Source of the DNA: Syngnathus acus
Taxonomy: Eukaryota; Chordata; Actinopteri; Syngnathiformes; Syngnathidae
Assembly: GCF_901709675.1 (NCBI RefSeq)
Contig: NC_051094.1
Coordinates: 8,612,501-8,676,500 of the forward strand
DNA length: 64,000 nucleotides
Direction of reading: 5' to 3'
Positions 1 to 11,432 of the stretch are shown piece after piece. Every line of letters starts with the position of its first letter. Position 1 is the stretch's first letter. Both the position numbers and the translations under genes were made by a program. The notes below the pieces were generated by a model. It was not told the origin of the DNA, made no database searches, and was given only the letters and a program-made list of their open reading frames with translations.

Positions 1-1295
1 CATTTACTGGATTACATATCAGTCCAAAAAAAAAATCTCAAGGAATGTTTCTAATACCGGGGCAACAAAATGAAGCTTCGTGAGGACAAAATACTAGAAA
101 CACCTCTAGTATAAGCGCAATTCAATTGTTCAATATTATAGCTGATAAGTGGACAGTGAACCCCTCATTTTACCATCAACAAATCAATCAACTTTCCAGA
201 CCAACTAATCTTGAAACAACACAGTTTTTTTTCCCATAAATTCTAGTTATAACAGACTCAAGCAATGGAAAGTGATTCCTCATAAATATCTCCAGACGTA
301 GCAGAGCGCTCGAGACAGTGTTAAAAGGTCATGAATTATGTAGAGACTTTACTCAGCACACTTTGGTCAGTTAATGAGAATTGTTGGCAGCGACAAAAAA
401 ATCTTTTAAGTCTTCCATACTGTAATCCAACATCTCTAAAGCAGAGCTAATTAACAGCTAATCGATCAGTGGTGATGCTGTGGAACATTCTGATTAACTG
501 ACATCAATAAGAGTATGGCAAGGGTTATGTTCGGCATGCATGAGTGCTACATAATCAATTAATTTGCTCGTGTTAATGTGATGTGAGGTGCTGGAGGAAA
601 TGTTAAAGTTACATTATTATCATTACAGCATGTTCACCGTGGCTTTTCTTATTTACCATCTCGACTCTTATTCGCAACCCTCGACTTGATCATGAATGAA
701 TTATAACAATTATCTGAATATCTTGATGCATATTGCGCAATTGCGATTAAAGACAATGTCGAGGGAATTCAGAGACAATATATGTATTTGAAGATAATTC
801 CTGAAAACGGAAAAATACTGGGATCTACGTAGTACTGAATTGTGGAAATCTAGTCTCAGGGGTTTTTTTGTGTGTGGGGGGGAAACTACTTACTATCTTC
901 AAATCCCACTTATCACAAGACCAATTAAAGATAACATAGTAACATCCATTTGGAAGATTTTGAAGCCACATTCAATATAATTGGTGATTTTTTTAATCAT
1001 TCAAATTTGGCAGGCTTTTGAAGAAAACTCTGTCGTCTGTCAGATTAAGGCTGTACATTAGACAGACTTGCAGATACAGCACATGTGCAAATAGTATTTA
1101 TATGCATAGTCTCAGCACACACATTGAAACATGAGCTACAAGTCCTATGACAGTGTGCAATGCTTTCACAGTGCTGAGCAGAAGCACCTCTTGCAAAGTT
1201 GTGTGAAAGCAGGACACCTTGATAAAACCAAGCCAGTGAGCAGGAGTTGAAGAAAGTGCATAATGCAAAGGCTGCAGGAAAGGACTTAAGCTCAC
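1..1295. other. homer1 intron 2 sequence at the window edge
   Basis: This stretch lies just downstream of homer1 coding exon 2 in the direction of transcription (minus strand). I looked for the next EVH1 exon, which should carry the conserved NMTFTKTSQKFGQW-type segment, and did not find it on either strand. The following exons must lie beyond position 1. The DNA is AT-rich and shows no other gene or clear repeat. Confidence 0.6.
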
Positions 1296-4200
1296 CTTGG
1301 TACCATCCAGGCTGATGATGCGGTAGACATTGCGAGTACTGTCGTAAAAGTAGGACACGGTGACGGCATGCTTGCTGGTGGGCAGCCAGTTCTTCTTGGT
1401 GTTGGGGTCAATTTGGAAGACGTGGGCCCGCGTGCTGTAAATGGGCTGCTCCCTGAAGGGGACGAAAAAAAAGTTATGAACTTCTTTGTGCCGCAGTACC
1501 AAAGTCTCTCCGAAGCCAACGCCGCCGCTGAAACTCCTGTTGTCCGCCGGAGAGCCGGACCTCCCGGGCAACTGAAAAACGAGCTCGCCATCCCCCATCG
1601 TTACCAAAAAATAAAGTCCAAACCAAAGCGACTATGAATGTGCATCGTCCAGTATGCGCAGGTGTATTCTTGACTATAAACGCGCGTATTAAATAGAGAG
1701 TAATTGTGTCATCATCATTGCCAGCCAACTGCAGTCATGCAGTCTTTGCCCTCTTTTGCAGTCAGTGGCGTCTCTCTATGCGCCGATATGGGAATGTCTG
1801 CAGCAACGAGCGAGGGTCACACAGGCGAGAAAAGAAAGCGTTTAGGGCTAAATATAGACAGTAGGCCACGCTTTGCTGCCAAAGACACACCCCGCTGGGC
1901 ACCACTTTCCACATGGACTAACTTTCCTGCATGTGTGTATATAGAAACAGACCCTGTGGAACACTCTCAAAGGAACAAGTGCACCTGTCAAAGAATCCAA
2001 ATAGTTTGGTTAATTCATCTAAAGGCTGAATACATTTTTTGTCCAACTCTTCTATTATGGCAAAATATATTTGGAACTACTTTTATTTTGTGCAAAACTT
2101 TATAGAAAGTCTTTACAGGGGGGTGGAGGTTGTCTGTGAGTAAAAGTATAAGATGATAATTAGTTCAATGAATTGATTGATACAATAATTCAGAGGGATT
2201 GACGCAGGCTGTTCTCATATTTATCAATGAAACACGATGACATTCACCACATGTCGGTGGAGCTCAGAATCTGGCCGCCTGCATGCCTTGACCAAATCCA
2301 CCAAAATCGTGTTACGCCTGCGCCACAACTTAGACCTGCTTTTATCCGGTCTAAATTCTGTTTTCTTTCACGACGGACCACATTCTCTTTGTAAAATATT
2401 GTTGTTGGATTTATATCAGTGTAGCTTATACGCGTGATATAAAGCTCCATGATGGGTTCATCTGATTTGACTTAATTCCTTATTGACCTTTGTATGACAC
2501 CCAAAGAAGAGTCTGGATTGACCCCTGCCAGTGGAGGACACTCAAGTCTTTGGATTCTCCATTCATCCATCTGTCTCCATTGCTTCATTGCTTTTTTTAA
2601 CCATTGACATTGCCCTCATCCTTGACAGCATTGAGTCGGCTTTTCGGGTACAATCTACATTCAGTACACACTCACTCATGCACGCACACACCCAGTCAAA
2701 GCACAGGGTGCAGGGGGGAGACATTCTGAGCTGGCAGTGCTGGCAGAGCGGGAGATAGAGAAGTGCTTACACTGCACTGAGGGGGTGATGAGGGACATCA
2801 AAGGCTTGGTGTATAAATGAATATTAAAATTCATCAGCAGTACCCCTCCTGTGTGTGATGAGCCCAGACTGGATAAGACAGAACAACACAGAAACAGGGG
2901 GAAGTTGGTCGGGAGGAGCCTGATGGGGGAACGGGGAGCGCATAGGAAGTGCGAGAGTGAATTTGGGCTGATTACTGCTCCTCCAAAAAGCTGCTTGTGG
3001 AGTGCAAATTATCATAATCATGGACAGCAGTGCAAGTGGCGGAACTGTGAGTCATTGCAACTGTGCACACATCACACAAGCACGGCCTGTCTGTGTGATC
3101 TGTGCAATAGCTGCTTGGCAACTGGCGTCCTATCGCATTGCATAATTCGACAAAGCTGCTGCGGCTAATTTGGCTTGTCGCTCACTTGGGCGCGCATCAA
3201 ACACCACAACATTCCTGCGCTTTGATTCTCACGTGAATGCCCGAGCGTTTTGTTACAATATGTGACACCCACCGGTTGGCGGGAGAAAAAAAGGGCCGAC
3301 CTACTTCTACATTCATATGTTTTTTTTCCTTCACGTGTCCTTGAAACAGTTTTTCATTCATTTTAATCAGCAGCTAAATTACATCGTAGTTATTTCCTGG
3401 AGGTCTGTTGCAATCATAACTGACCCCGTTTGCTCTCATAATTTATTAAAAGGGATGTCAACCCCAAATTTTTCTTTAGAATAATATGTTGTGTTTGCTT
3501 TCATTAGAGTAAACACATAATTCTGATTCATATTGCTTTTGTGGAATACAAATTCACCTGTTTTTAAGCATCTTAGGTGGCTGCCATCTTGCCACTTGCT
3601 GATGACTGATTATGACATCACAATTGCTCATGGCTCAAGTAATAACCAATCACGGCTCAGATGATGGTCACCAGTCAAATGAGTAAAAATAGGTGCATTT
3701 TGGTGTTAAATTCATATTCCACAAAATCAGTATTATCCAGAATACTATTTTTAAGACTGGAACATAGAGTAAAGAATTTTGGGGAGGTTGACTTCCCTTT
3801 CAAAAATACATGGGAAGAATCGTATATGATATGAAAATCGCAATACTGAGGAAAAAGAATCACATTTGGAATATTTTTTTCCAAATGATTCACACCTCCA
3901 ACAGATGAAGTACGTCTGTTGTCTGGTTGGGAGTCAGTCGCCTGTGAGGCATGACAGAAAGACACGCGCACACATGCACACACACTTCTTCAGTTTGAGC
4001 AGGAGTGACAAGTGTTGTCTATACGATGCACCGCAGGGGCTTGTTGCACAGATGTGAACAACTTCAAGCTGCTTTCACTTGTGTCACTTCATCATGCAAA
4101 AAGGCTGCATGTTATTTTCTACTTCGGTCTGTGCCCCTTTAACTATGCAGCTGCCTCTGTTTTGTGCAGGAAAAACAAACATTGCATAATAGTTGTCCAT

Positions 4201-7200
4201 CCCAGGAGGGCTCACTTTCCTTAGACACCTTGACCCCCACGCAGTACCCAAGAGGCTTTTCTTCTTGAGAATTTTTTTTAATTCCACAGAGAAGCGCTTG
4301 AAAGAGAGTTGAGCTCACATTAGGCTGAGTGCTTATTAATGAGTGCGCTTCAAGCTGCTCTATTTACTGAACGTGCCTTAGATGACCCCGTTTGTAACTT
4401 TCCCCTACAGTACACACTCCTGATAACATGGGGGGGGGCAAGAATTGATAGTATTTTCCTATTGAAAGTTGATAGACATCTCTAATTGTTGTCCACATTC
4501 CCCAACGTGTCATAAAAGCAAGCAGAAAGAAGCTTGGTATTGAACCAAGGGTGACGAGGGACAGGTAAGAAAAATCACACTACACTTCAAAAAATTGGGA
4601 AAAGAGAAGAATGGCCCAGCTTAGTCATTCTTGTGGAAAGCAGGACATACTATCAGTCAGTGATCACGTAGGCTATAGTGCCTCTTTAAGGTACATGACG
4701 GAGACTCCGCATTGTAGTAGTCAGTGCCTTTTGCATGCTTTTGCAATTAAAAAGTAGAAATCGAAGAACTGGTGCTAATTCTTCTGGCTGTAGCTCCAAA
4801 CTGGCAACAGCTCAGTGTTGTGACAGTGCCAGCAGTTGTTACAGTAGTGATCCTCAAAGTGTGGTACTTGTAGTACCACTAGTGGCAGGTAGGGCTCACT
4901 CTAGTGTTATGCAAAAGAATCACTGCCCAACACACGTTGTAATTAACTTTTTGCTACAACATATTTTCATTTAATCTAGAAGTCAGTCATGTACGGTAAG
5001 TACAATTTGCATTTGTTCAAATTGAAGTGAAGTATTTTTACAATAATATCAAATGTAGTTTTTAGGAATAAAATATAAAACTCCTGTTTTTATGAGCATT
5101 CTCCCTAATGTATGTATTTGGTCACGTACATTTGTATGAAGTTGTTGTTAAATGAACATTGCAGCAATAATAAAAGTAGAAGCAAAACCAAAAAAAAATA
5201 AAAAGTACAAAGTGTTCTAATGGGAATAAAGTGCCTGGGGTTAAACAGTCAGGCTAATAATTTTGTACAAATGTTGCCAATTTATTTAATTAATCAATTA
5301 ATTTTATTTATGTATATTTATTTATTTATTTACTGCAAAAAATATAATAACAAAATTGTTTCACAAAAAGTTTGTTTTTCCTGGGGATTTTTTTTGGTCC
5401 AAAATCAGTGATTTGGGTAAAACCAATTTATGTTTAACTGCTGTTTACTAAAAAACGAATGAGGTAGAAACAAACATTTCTTGTGTGATGGAATAAGAGA
5501 GTCTAATCTTTCATTTAATATTCTGTGAGCTAGAAAGATCAGTCAAAATGCTCTAAATTGGCTAGCACTCAAGAGATTGTCTTTCTTTTTTAAAAGGCTT
5601 GCATTAAATGAATCTGATTGTGAGTGATTGGTTGTCCCTTGATGCCCTGTGATTGGCTGCGGACTAGTCCAATCCTGCTAGTCTAATGAGGACAAGAACT
5701 GTTTAAAAAAAATTGGATTGATGGTAGGAGTTTAGCTGATACAGTAGGGCAAACATCAATACTTACATGTTGCCATGACAACAAACATTTTTCTTTCCAT
5801 TGGTTTACATGAAAGCATTGACGTTATCAGTCCAACTAGAAAGTGTAATAGGCATAGACTTGAACCAGGAGTTTGAAATGTAAAAGACGATTGTAATTAG
5901 GTGCCAGAACTACACTTTCAGACATCCTCGAAGAATCTGTGCAGGTACATACCAACACATGGAGCCCTGCTGTGCTCTCAATCGCATTTGACATGTTCCA
6001 TTGTGGATCAATTGACTCACTGTGTCGGTTGCATAAGAGTACCTTAGTCACCAGCGTGGCAGAACTCGGCAAGAGCTGCCGCTAGGTGGGAGACCGTTGG
6101 ATGGATGGATGGATGGACGGATGATGTGCTGCTGCCCACACAGTGGGAGGTGTGAATGCGCTCCGGAGAAGCCTTCTGTGCATTATAACTAATGCAGGAG
6201 TTTTTGGCTGGAATTGCATCATGCCTCGCACCATATTATCAACCTCCTGGTGGGTCATTAATCCCACTAAACTGTGGGAGACATCTGTTAATGAAAGCAA
6301 GGCCTGGTGGGGGTTAGGGACCACTGGGCTCAAGATGGGCGGGTGGGAGGCATGAAAATGAGCGCTGTTGCACACCAAGCAGGTACATCGCGCTGGTGGG
6401 CGCATGTTGGAGGAGATATTTAAGGTCACAGCTGCTGCCATGGAGACAAGATGCCACTCTCAGTCACACAAATAGCGTTCAGCATTGTCAAGACTTCCAT
6501 CGAAAGACCCGGAACAGGATGTACAGAGCGTGGCAAAATAGATGTCTGATGACACATTGGAGGAAAGAAAATCACATATTTATGCCCATGTTCAAAACTT
6601 ACATAACTGTCTATATTGTAGGCTGGGAGCACACAGTGTGATGGCGAGGTGGGATTGTTTCATTCGCCAAGGAGTTTTCACATTTGCTTGTGCAGCTTCC
6701 CATCTTCCATGAATCACTTAACAAGAAATATGGCATGAAATTAAATACGGTTTTAAAAAAAGGGGTGGCGAGGGGCTATATTTGATCTTATTGAAGCTGA
6801 ATGAAATGGTGTTCATCAAGATTGCTCATTTGACAGTAGTTAAAATTAACATTCGGGCCAGGTCAGGGGGTTCGGACATTTTAGTAATACACCTTTGAAT
6901 ACCTCTCAGACGGTTCATATCAAAATCAAGAAGTGATATATTTATTTCAGCTTTGTAGCTCGGACCTCAATACACTGGGTAACTTGACACAATGTACTGG
7001 AATTTATATGGAATATAATTGGGGAAGGAACTTTTGGACTTCCGTTTTGCCTTACTTTGGGAACAAACTATCCCTTAGGAATCTCAAAGTTAGGGGATGA
7101 ATGCAACTTTCCACGTTGGGCCTTAAGTCCGGCTTATTAACAGACTTAATTAAGAACAACGTTCATTTGAAGAGCATTTTATGATCAAGCGCATCACTCG

Positions 7201-7335
7201 AATATGAATCATTAAAAAGGTGCATTTAAGTATTGTGTCTGTAACATAAAACGCTTTGCATCTTTGCTGTGTTTTGCATGTCCATAGAGGGTAGTGTGAG
7301 GCGAGCTGTGATAATAACCTAATCACTTACCCCAT
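1296..7335 (-). CDS. homer1: Homer scaffold protein, coding exons 1 and 2 (partial, runs off the left edge)
   Basis: Homer proteins are postsynaptic scaffolds. Their N-terminal EVH1 domain binds proline-rich motifs in group I mGluRs, IP3 receptors, ryanodine receptors and Shank. Two coding exons are visible on the minus strand. Exon 1 (7331-7335) contributes only five coding bases, ATGGG, followed by a GTAAGT donor. Exon 2 (1296-1452) has a CAG acceptor and GTGAGC donor and joins in phase to give 54 residues. They begin [18 protein letters not shown] and continue through KKNW and [20 protein letters not shown], the first half of an EVH1 domain. The sequence is closer to Homer1 than to my recollection of Homer2 or Homer3 ([19 protein letters not shown]). 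Homer1 is also expected next to tent2 by synteny. The rest of EVH1 and the coiled coil lie outside the window, so splice isoforms cannot be judged. Confidence 0.95.
1453..7330 (-). other. homer1: homer1 intron 1
   Basis: This 5.9 kb intron separates the five-base coding exon from the EVH1 exon. It starts with GTAAGT (minus-strand reading from 7330) and ends in a pyrimidine-rich tract plus CAG. I see no exon of another gene. A short GATG/GATGGAC microsatellite sits at 6099-6123. The block at about 6140-6440 has higher complexity and GC than its surroundings and could be a conserved non-coding element, but only alignment to other fish could show that. The rest is unremarkable AT-rich DNA. Confidence 0.7.
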
Positions 7336-8070
7336 TGTTGAGGCTGAAACGCAAGGCGACACCTCTGGTAACAAGAAGCAATCTCGCTCGGATAAGACGC
7401 TGCGTCTGTATGATGGTGTTGTGTCCACACTGCAGCCTCCCCTGCTCGATCACCGTCGGTTGCGTCTGCAGGAATGTGATGACAAGCGCTCCATCCCCCG
7501 CGGCTGGCTGTCACTGCGCGGACCCACGCAGAAACGTTGCCGTGCGCATGGCTCCAAATCCGAGGCTCGTCCTCCCTCCCGGCGCCGGAGATCCGACGAG
7601 GTGCCGCGAGGCGTCAATGACCGATTCCAAGCTGGAGGAGGAAGAGGACGAGGAGGAGGCAGAGGAGGATGGAGAAGTCCCGCTTCGTGGAATGGGAAAG
7701 ACAAACCAGAGGCGGTTGATAACACACAACAGCAGCAGCAGGAGCAGCAACAACGGCAGCAGCAGCACAGTGTCCACCCGCCTCCCTCTCCCTTATTACC
7801 ATTGGCTCACAGGCTACACCCCCACATTTCTATGAGTGCATCATTTCTGCGCTGCTCTTGTGCGCCTGACTGCAGTCGATGTATATTGTTTATAATGACA
7901 ATGTATAAATCAAAAACGATACGTTTGTAAATGTATCATACAGGTTTGATTAGGTTTCCACATCTGGTTGCGAGTGATGATGCACCGTCCGCCTTCCACC
8001 CACGGAGCAGCGTGTCACTATCGAACTTCCGACGTCACCGCATCTTCCTCCGCAGTGACGTCACTGGCTT
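7336..8070 (-). promoter_or_regulatory. homer1: homer1 5' UTR and GC-rich promoter with CRE
   Basis: Immediately upstream of the homer1 ATG, reading on the minus strand, is a CpG-rich block (about 7340-7800) that can hold the 5' UTR and transcription start. Further upstream a full palindromic cAMP response element, TGACGTCA, lies at 8056-8063, with a near-match GACGTCAC at 8031-8038. Homer1 is known as an activity-induced gene downstream of MAPK/CREB signalling, so the sites are plausible regulators. Their use here is inferred. Open reading frames in this block are low-complexity (runs of Glu, Ser, Gln or Leu, depending on frame) and I do not call them genes. Confidence 0.55.
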
Positions 8071-8630
8071 CTCAAGAGACTCGTTTCTTTTTGAGGCATT
8101 GTTGACCAAGTTTCTTGGGAAGTAAAGCTGCATCGAACACACAATGTAGATCAATACTTTACTTGATTATTTTTCTGACTACGTTTACTGACTACTAACT
8201 TTCTGATTAGGATTTCCGTGATTGGTCAAAACAAACGTATTGCTCAGGGATCATGGCTTGATAATGCATTCATTCTTCATGACTATTCACATTTTCTTTT
8301 TGGTTTTCATGCAAAATAGTCATTCATTTTTTTATTTCTGATAGTTCTTTTTCAGTAATTTCTTTCATTTGTCATTAGTGCTTTGTGATGGTGCAAATCT
8401 ATAAATAAGATTTTTTTATTATTATTAATTTTTACAGTTTCTATAGTATTTGTCTAATCTTACAAGATAGCAAGAACATTTTAATTTTAGTTTACTATGA
8501 CAAAATTAGACATAGTATATGAATTCCTTCGAAAAGATGAGAGAGCAAGAGCTTCACACAATTACAAAACTTGGGTTTACATACTACATGCTTGGATTCA
8601 AATTTCATCCATTAGGACTACTATATGAAT
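8071..8630. other. intergenic spacer left of the tandem duplication
   Basis: This is AT-rich sequence with no supported gene. Near its right end (about 8519-8560) is an extra short unit, an AAAGATGAGAGAGCAAGAGC-like string. It resembles the string that opens each large duplicated copy at 8631 and 12162 and recurs at about 12080. Small-unit repeats of this kind may have helped the larger duplication by unequal recombination. Confidence 0.45.
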
Positions 8631-9828
8631 TCCATCCTAAAGATAAGAGAGCAAGAGCTTCCCATAATTAGCTAGCAGTTAGCTGTGCAGTTAGGAATTT
8701 CAAAATCGAGGAGGCTGGTCCATAGAGTTGGCTTTTCGTGGTCGTTTTCCAGGTCTCGGCTTTTGCTGGTTTGGGTTTGGAGTATTGAGTGACTGTTGAT
8801 GTCGTTTGGCGGAATGTAGACTGCTGGGGAGCACAACTATTGGCCAGCTGAGATAAGCTGAGTTTGAGCCAGTCATATCCACACAGACCTGTAGAACATT
8901 TTTCACAATTTACTACAATGACATTGACAAAAGTGTATTGTCTGGTCTGGTTTACCTTCAACTCGTAGTGAAGTTCAATGGGTGAACCCATGGAGATGGT
9001 AGGAGGGCTCCCTCTCGGGACGGTGATCACATCGAGGATCGTCTTTCTGCTGTAGGCGTGAACACGCTTGGCATCTTTGTCAGCGATAGGACACACGGCA
9101 GTTATCCTTTTACCCGGGGAAATCCGACTTTGCTTCCGTTGCAATATGTACTTGAGCATCAACGAGCAAGTCGACCGGTTGACGGCTTCAACAATGACTT
9201 GGATGCCTTCGCCTGCAGGATGAGAAAATTATTTGCCTAAGAGTGGAGAATGGGGCGTGGTGTCATTGAAGAACGAAAATATGTGGTGGCTAGAGTGGAA
9301 ACATGACTGATCAGGCAGACACCACAGAGTTGAGCACAAACAGACACGACAATGTAAAAGTTCACACTGTCTACATGCGTGTATAAATACTGCACATCAC
9401 CTGGTTCGTAGGCCTTCTTTTCGGTGTAAATAACAATTGTTACTGTTCCAGAGACAAGGCGTTTGACAAATGTCTTCATCCAAGCATGCCGAGGTTCCTG
9501 AAACAAACAAATTCTTCTTTCAAACCACTTTTCATGGACACTTTTGTGATTGTCATTTGTATAAAAGTTAAAAAAAAAATCACCATAACTGGAGCCACAT
9601 CTATGTCACTTTTTGGATGGAATGGCAATCCATTTTCAACAATTCCTTCCATATTCATTGGGTGTTTAATGTTCAAACCTATAGAAAAAAGAATCTCCTT
9701 ATTAGTCATGCATGTAGGTGTGCCCTAAAATATCACAAGTAGGAAAAATGTTAGAAAACTTTCAAATCTTAGAATAGATGAAAATGCATTACCTTTTTTG
9801 CAGAATATCTTCGTTGGTCATCTAAAAG

Positions 9829-10012
9829 TCAAAGTCAAAGTCAAAGTCAGCTTTATTGTCAATCCCTTCATATGTCAAGACACACAAAGAAACCGAAATT
9901 CCGTTTCCACCATCCCACGGTGACGAGACATACAAGTAGGCGACACAAAACAAAAACAAGAATGCCCAAACCATAAATAACAAATAATAAATAAAATAAA
10001 ATAAAATAAAAG
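9829..10012 (-). mobile_element. short retroelement insertion present only in copy 1
   Basis: Copy 2 reads straight through from CTAAAAG to GTCTCCTTAC, but copy 1 is interrupted here by 184 bases. The insert begins with a (TCAAAG)n run, which on the minus strand forms a tail after AATAAAGCTGAC. It ends in AAAT repeats on the other side. A TAAAAG duplication flanks it (9823-9828 and 10007-10012). This fits the 3' end of a non-LTR retrotransposon or SINE inserted on the minus strand after the segment had been duplicated. Confidence 0.7.
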
Positions 10013-10370
10013 GTCTGCTTACTATTTTCTCTCAATAATGCACTGTTGAGTGTGTTTCCACTTGTGAGGCAAAAGCACAATTTGTCCAAACAGAGCTGGA
10101 GCAGAACCTCTGAAACATCCTGAAGGTTATTTTCGTCTGTCGTCGTCTGTCGTCGTCTGTCGTCGTCTGTACGTCGTCGTGTTTTCGCCGTGGGTGTGTC
10201 TGGGCGGGAGGTGCGGGAGGGAGTGTACAGTTGTTTTTGACAACATTCGACTATGTGTCTGTGCGGGAAGTGTGTGAGGCAGTGTACAGTTTCTGGAAAC
10301 ATTTTCCTTGTGGGCTAAACAGGTTCTCTCCATTTGTGTGTGTGTGTGTGAGGTGCCAATGAGTTAAGAC

Positions 10371-10515
10371 ATTTTTCGTCCAGTTGTTTTATACTTGTCT
10401 TTGCTTTGTTTTCTTGCTTTTACATGCCATGTAGCACTTTGAGATTCCTCCGAATGTAAAGTGTGTTACAAATATAATTTATTATTATTATTATTATTAT
10501 TATAATTATTATTAA
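10371..10515 (+). mobile_element. LINE/SINE-type 3' tail with (ATT)n, copy 1
   Basis: The motif ATGCCATGTAGCACTTTGAG, followed by GTAAAGTGTGTTACAAATATAATTT and an (ATT)n run, is a widespread teleost retroposon tail, recognised by pattern only. It lies within the first intron of the arrestin-like pseudogene. The same tail occurs at the matching place in copy 2, so it predates the duplication. Confidence 0.55.
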
Positions 10516-11432
10516 ATGTTTTAAAAAAAATGTTCCTTGTGGGGGGAAAAGTGCAAGTTGAATAGAATAGAAAAAAGTACCATGCGTATAAACACACATG
10601 CGTATTTATACACGTATAAATTATATTTGAAAATTTAAACTACAAACCATCTCCATTATTTTTATCCTGAATAATAATGTGTTCCAAAAAGAAATATTTC
10701 TCCTCATTTTGGTGGAGCGCTTTGGTTTGTCCATCTAGATTGCACCATTTGACCTCAGCCTTTCCTTTCGCAGTGACCGTCAAAGACTGCATTTTGGTCT
10801 CCTTGCTGGCCACCACAGTCACTCTTCTAGCAAGAACATCGCCAGAAGAGAAAGTTCATCTTTCATTCACCTGATCATATTCCACAGAGAAAAGCTCGAT
10901 AGACATGATAAGGTCACATTTGTCATAGCTTTGGATGCTGCATTCAGTCAAGCAGCATACCTCGATAAAAACTGTACAGTATCCGTCTGTGTCAAATGGT
11001 CATGTGATCAAGCCTGGAGGTGTTACCTTCATAAAGGTAACCCTCGCTGGAGCCTTAGTTCGGCGAATTGCAATGAAATACAACATTGAAGAAAAAGTCC
11101 AGCAACGAGAGTTTGAAGAGTAACAATTTATTTATTTCACACACATTATGTAGCTTTATGTACAATTTCTTTACAATGGCCTCAACAATATATGTATTGG
11201 GGTCACTGTCAATGAGTTGTGAGAGAGTGGGTGAGTGCTTAAACAATTGACATGTATTGGTAACATAATTAGTTAAAAAGTACAACATTTTTTAAAAACA
11301 TATTACAAATGTAATAAAAAGTGTAAAACATCAGTTTTGAAAATATACATACATATATGTATATACGCACACAAAAATACAAATATATATACTATACATA
11401 TAATATTCAGCCCGTATTGCTCGTATTTACAT

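Larger units (their letters stand above)
8700..10906 (-). pseudogene. arrestin-domain-containing (ARRDC-type) gene, copy 1, broken
   Basis: Alpha-arrestins recruit NEDD4-family ubiquitin ligases to membrane cargo. Five exon-like segments are visible. The first (10648-10906) reads MSIELFSVEYDQVNER, then a TGA stop at 10856-10858, then TFSSGNV and the arrestin-N signature AKGKAEVKW and EKYFFLEHIIIQ. The others are 9584-9678 (LNIKHPMNMEGI), 9401-9497 (SGTVTIVIYTEKKAYEPG), 8956-9212 (KYILQRKQSRISPGKR and SPIELHYELK, typical of arrestin C) and 8700-8888 (VCVDMTGSNS, then a basic tail ending in a stop). The last four keep open frames, matching phases and GT-AG borders. The exon expected for the middle of the arrestin N domain was not found. 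I call it a pseudogene because of the nonsense codon and the missing exon. A functional gene with an unusual start is less likely. Confidence 0.75.
8631..11432. repeat. tandem segmental duplication, copy 1
   Basis: This block of about 2.8 kb aligns almost end to end with 12162-14865. The shared order is a left unit with AAGATAAGAGAGCAAGAGC, four arrestin-like exons, a LINE-type tail ending in (ATT)n, an arrestin N-domain exon, and an AT-rich right end with a TATATA and ACACAAAAATAC stretch. Copy 1 differs by a retroelement insertion at 9829-10012 that copy 2 lacks. It also has only one unit of the 80 bp repeat that is doubled in copy 2. The two copies are in the same orientation and about 0.7 kb apart. 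Confidence 0.9.

Noticed and set aside
7421-7930. 169-codon frame with poly-Gln and Glu/Gly-rich runs upstream of homer1
   Set aside because: It is low-complexity sequence from the GC-rich homer1 5' UTR/promoter. Several overlapping frames on both strands are open for the same reason.
8668-9162. 164-codon minus-strand frame joining two arrestin-like exons without splicing
   Set aside because: It reads through an intron with good GTAAAC and CAG borders and then follows the wrong frame of the last exon. The spliced reading gives the expected arrestin residues (VCVDMTGSNS).
10127-10200. CRISPR-like short repeats (GTCGTCGTCT units)
   Set aside because: They are a simple short tandem repeat with no spacers, in a eukaryotic genome.
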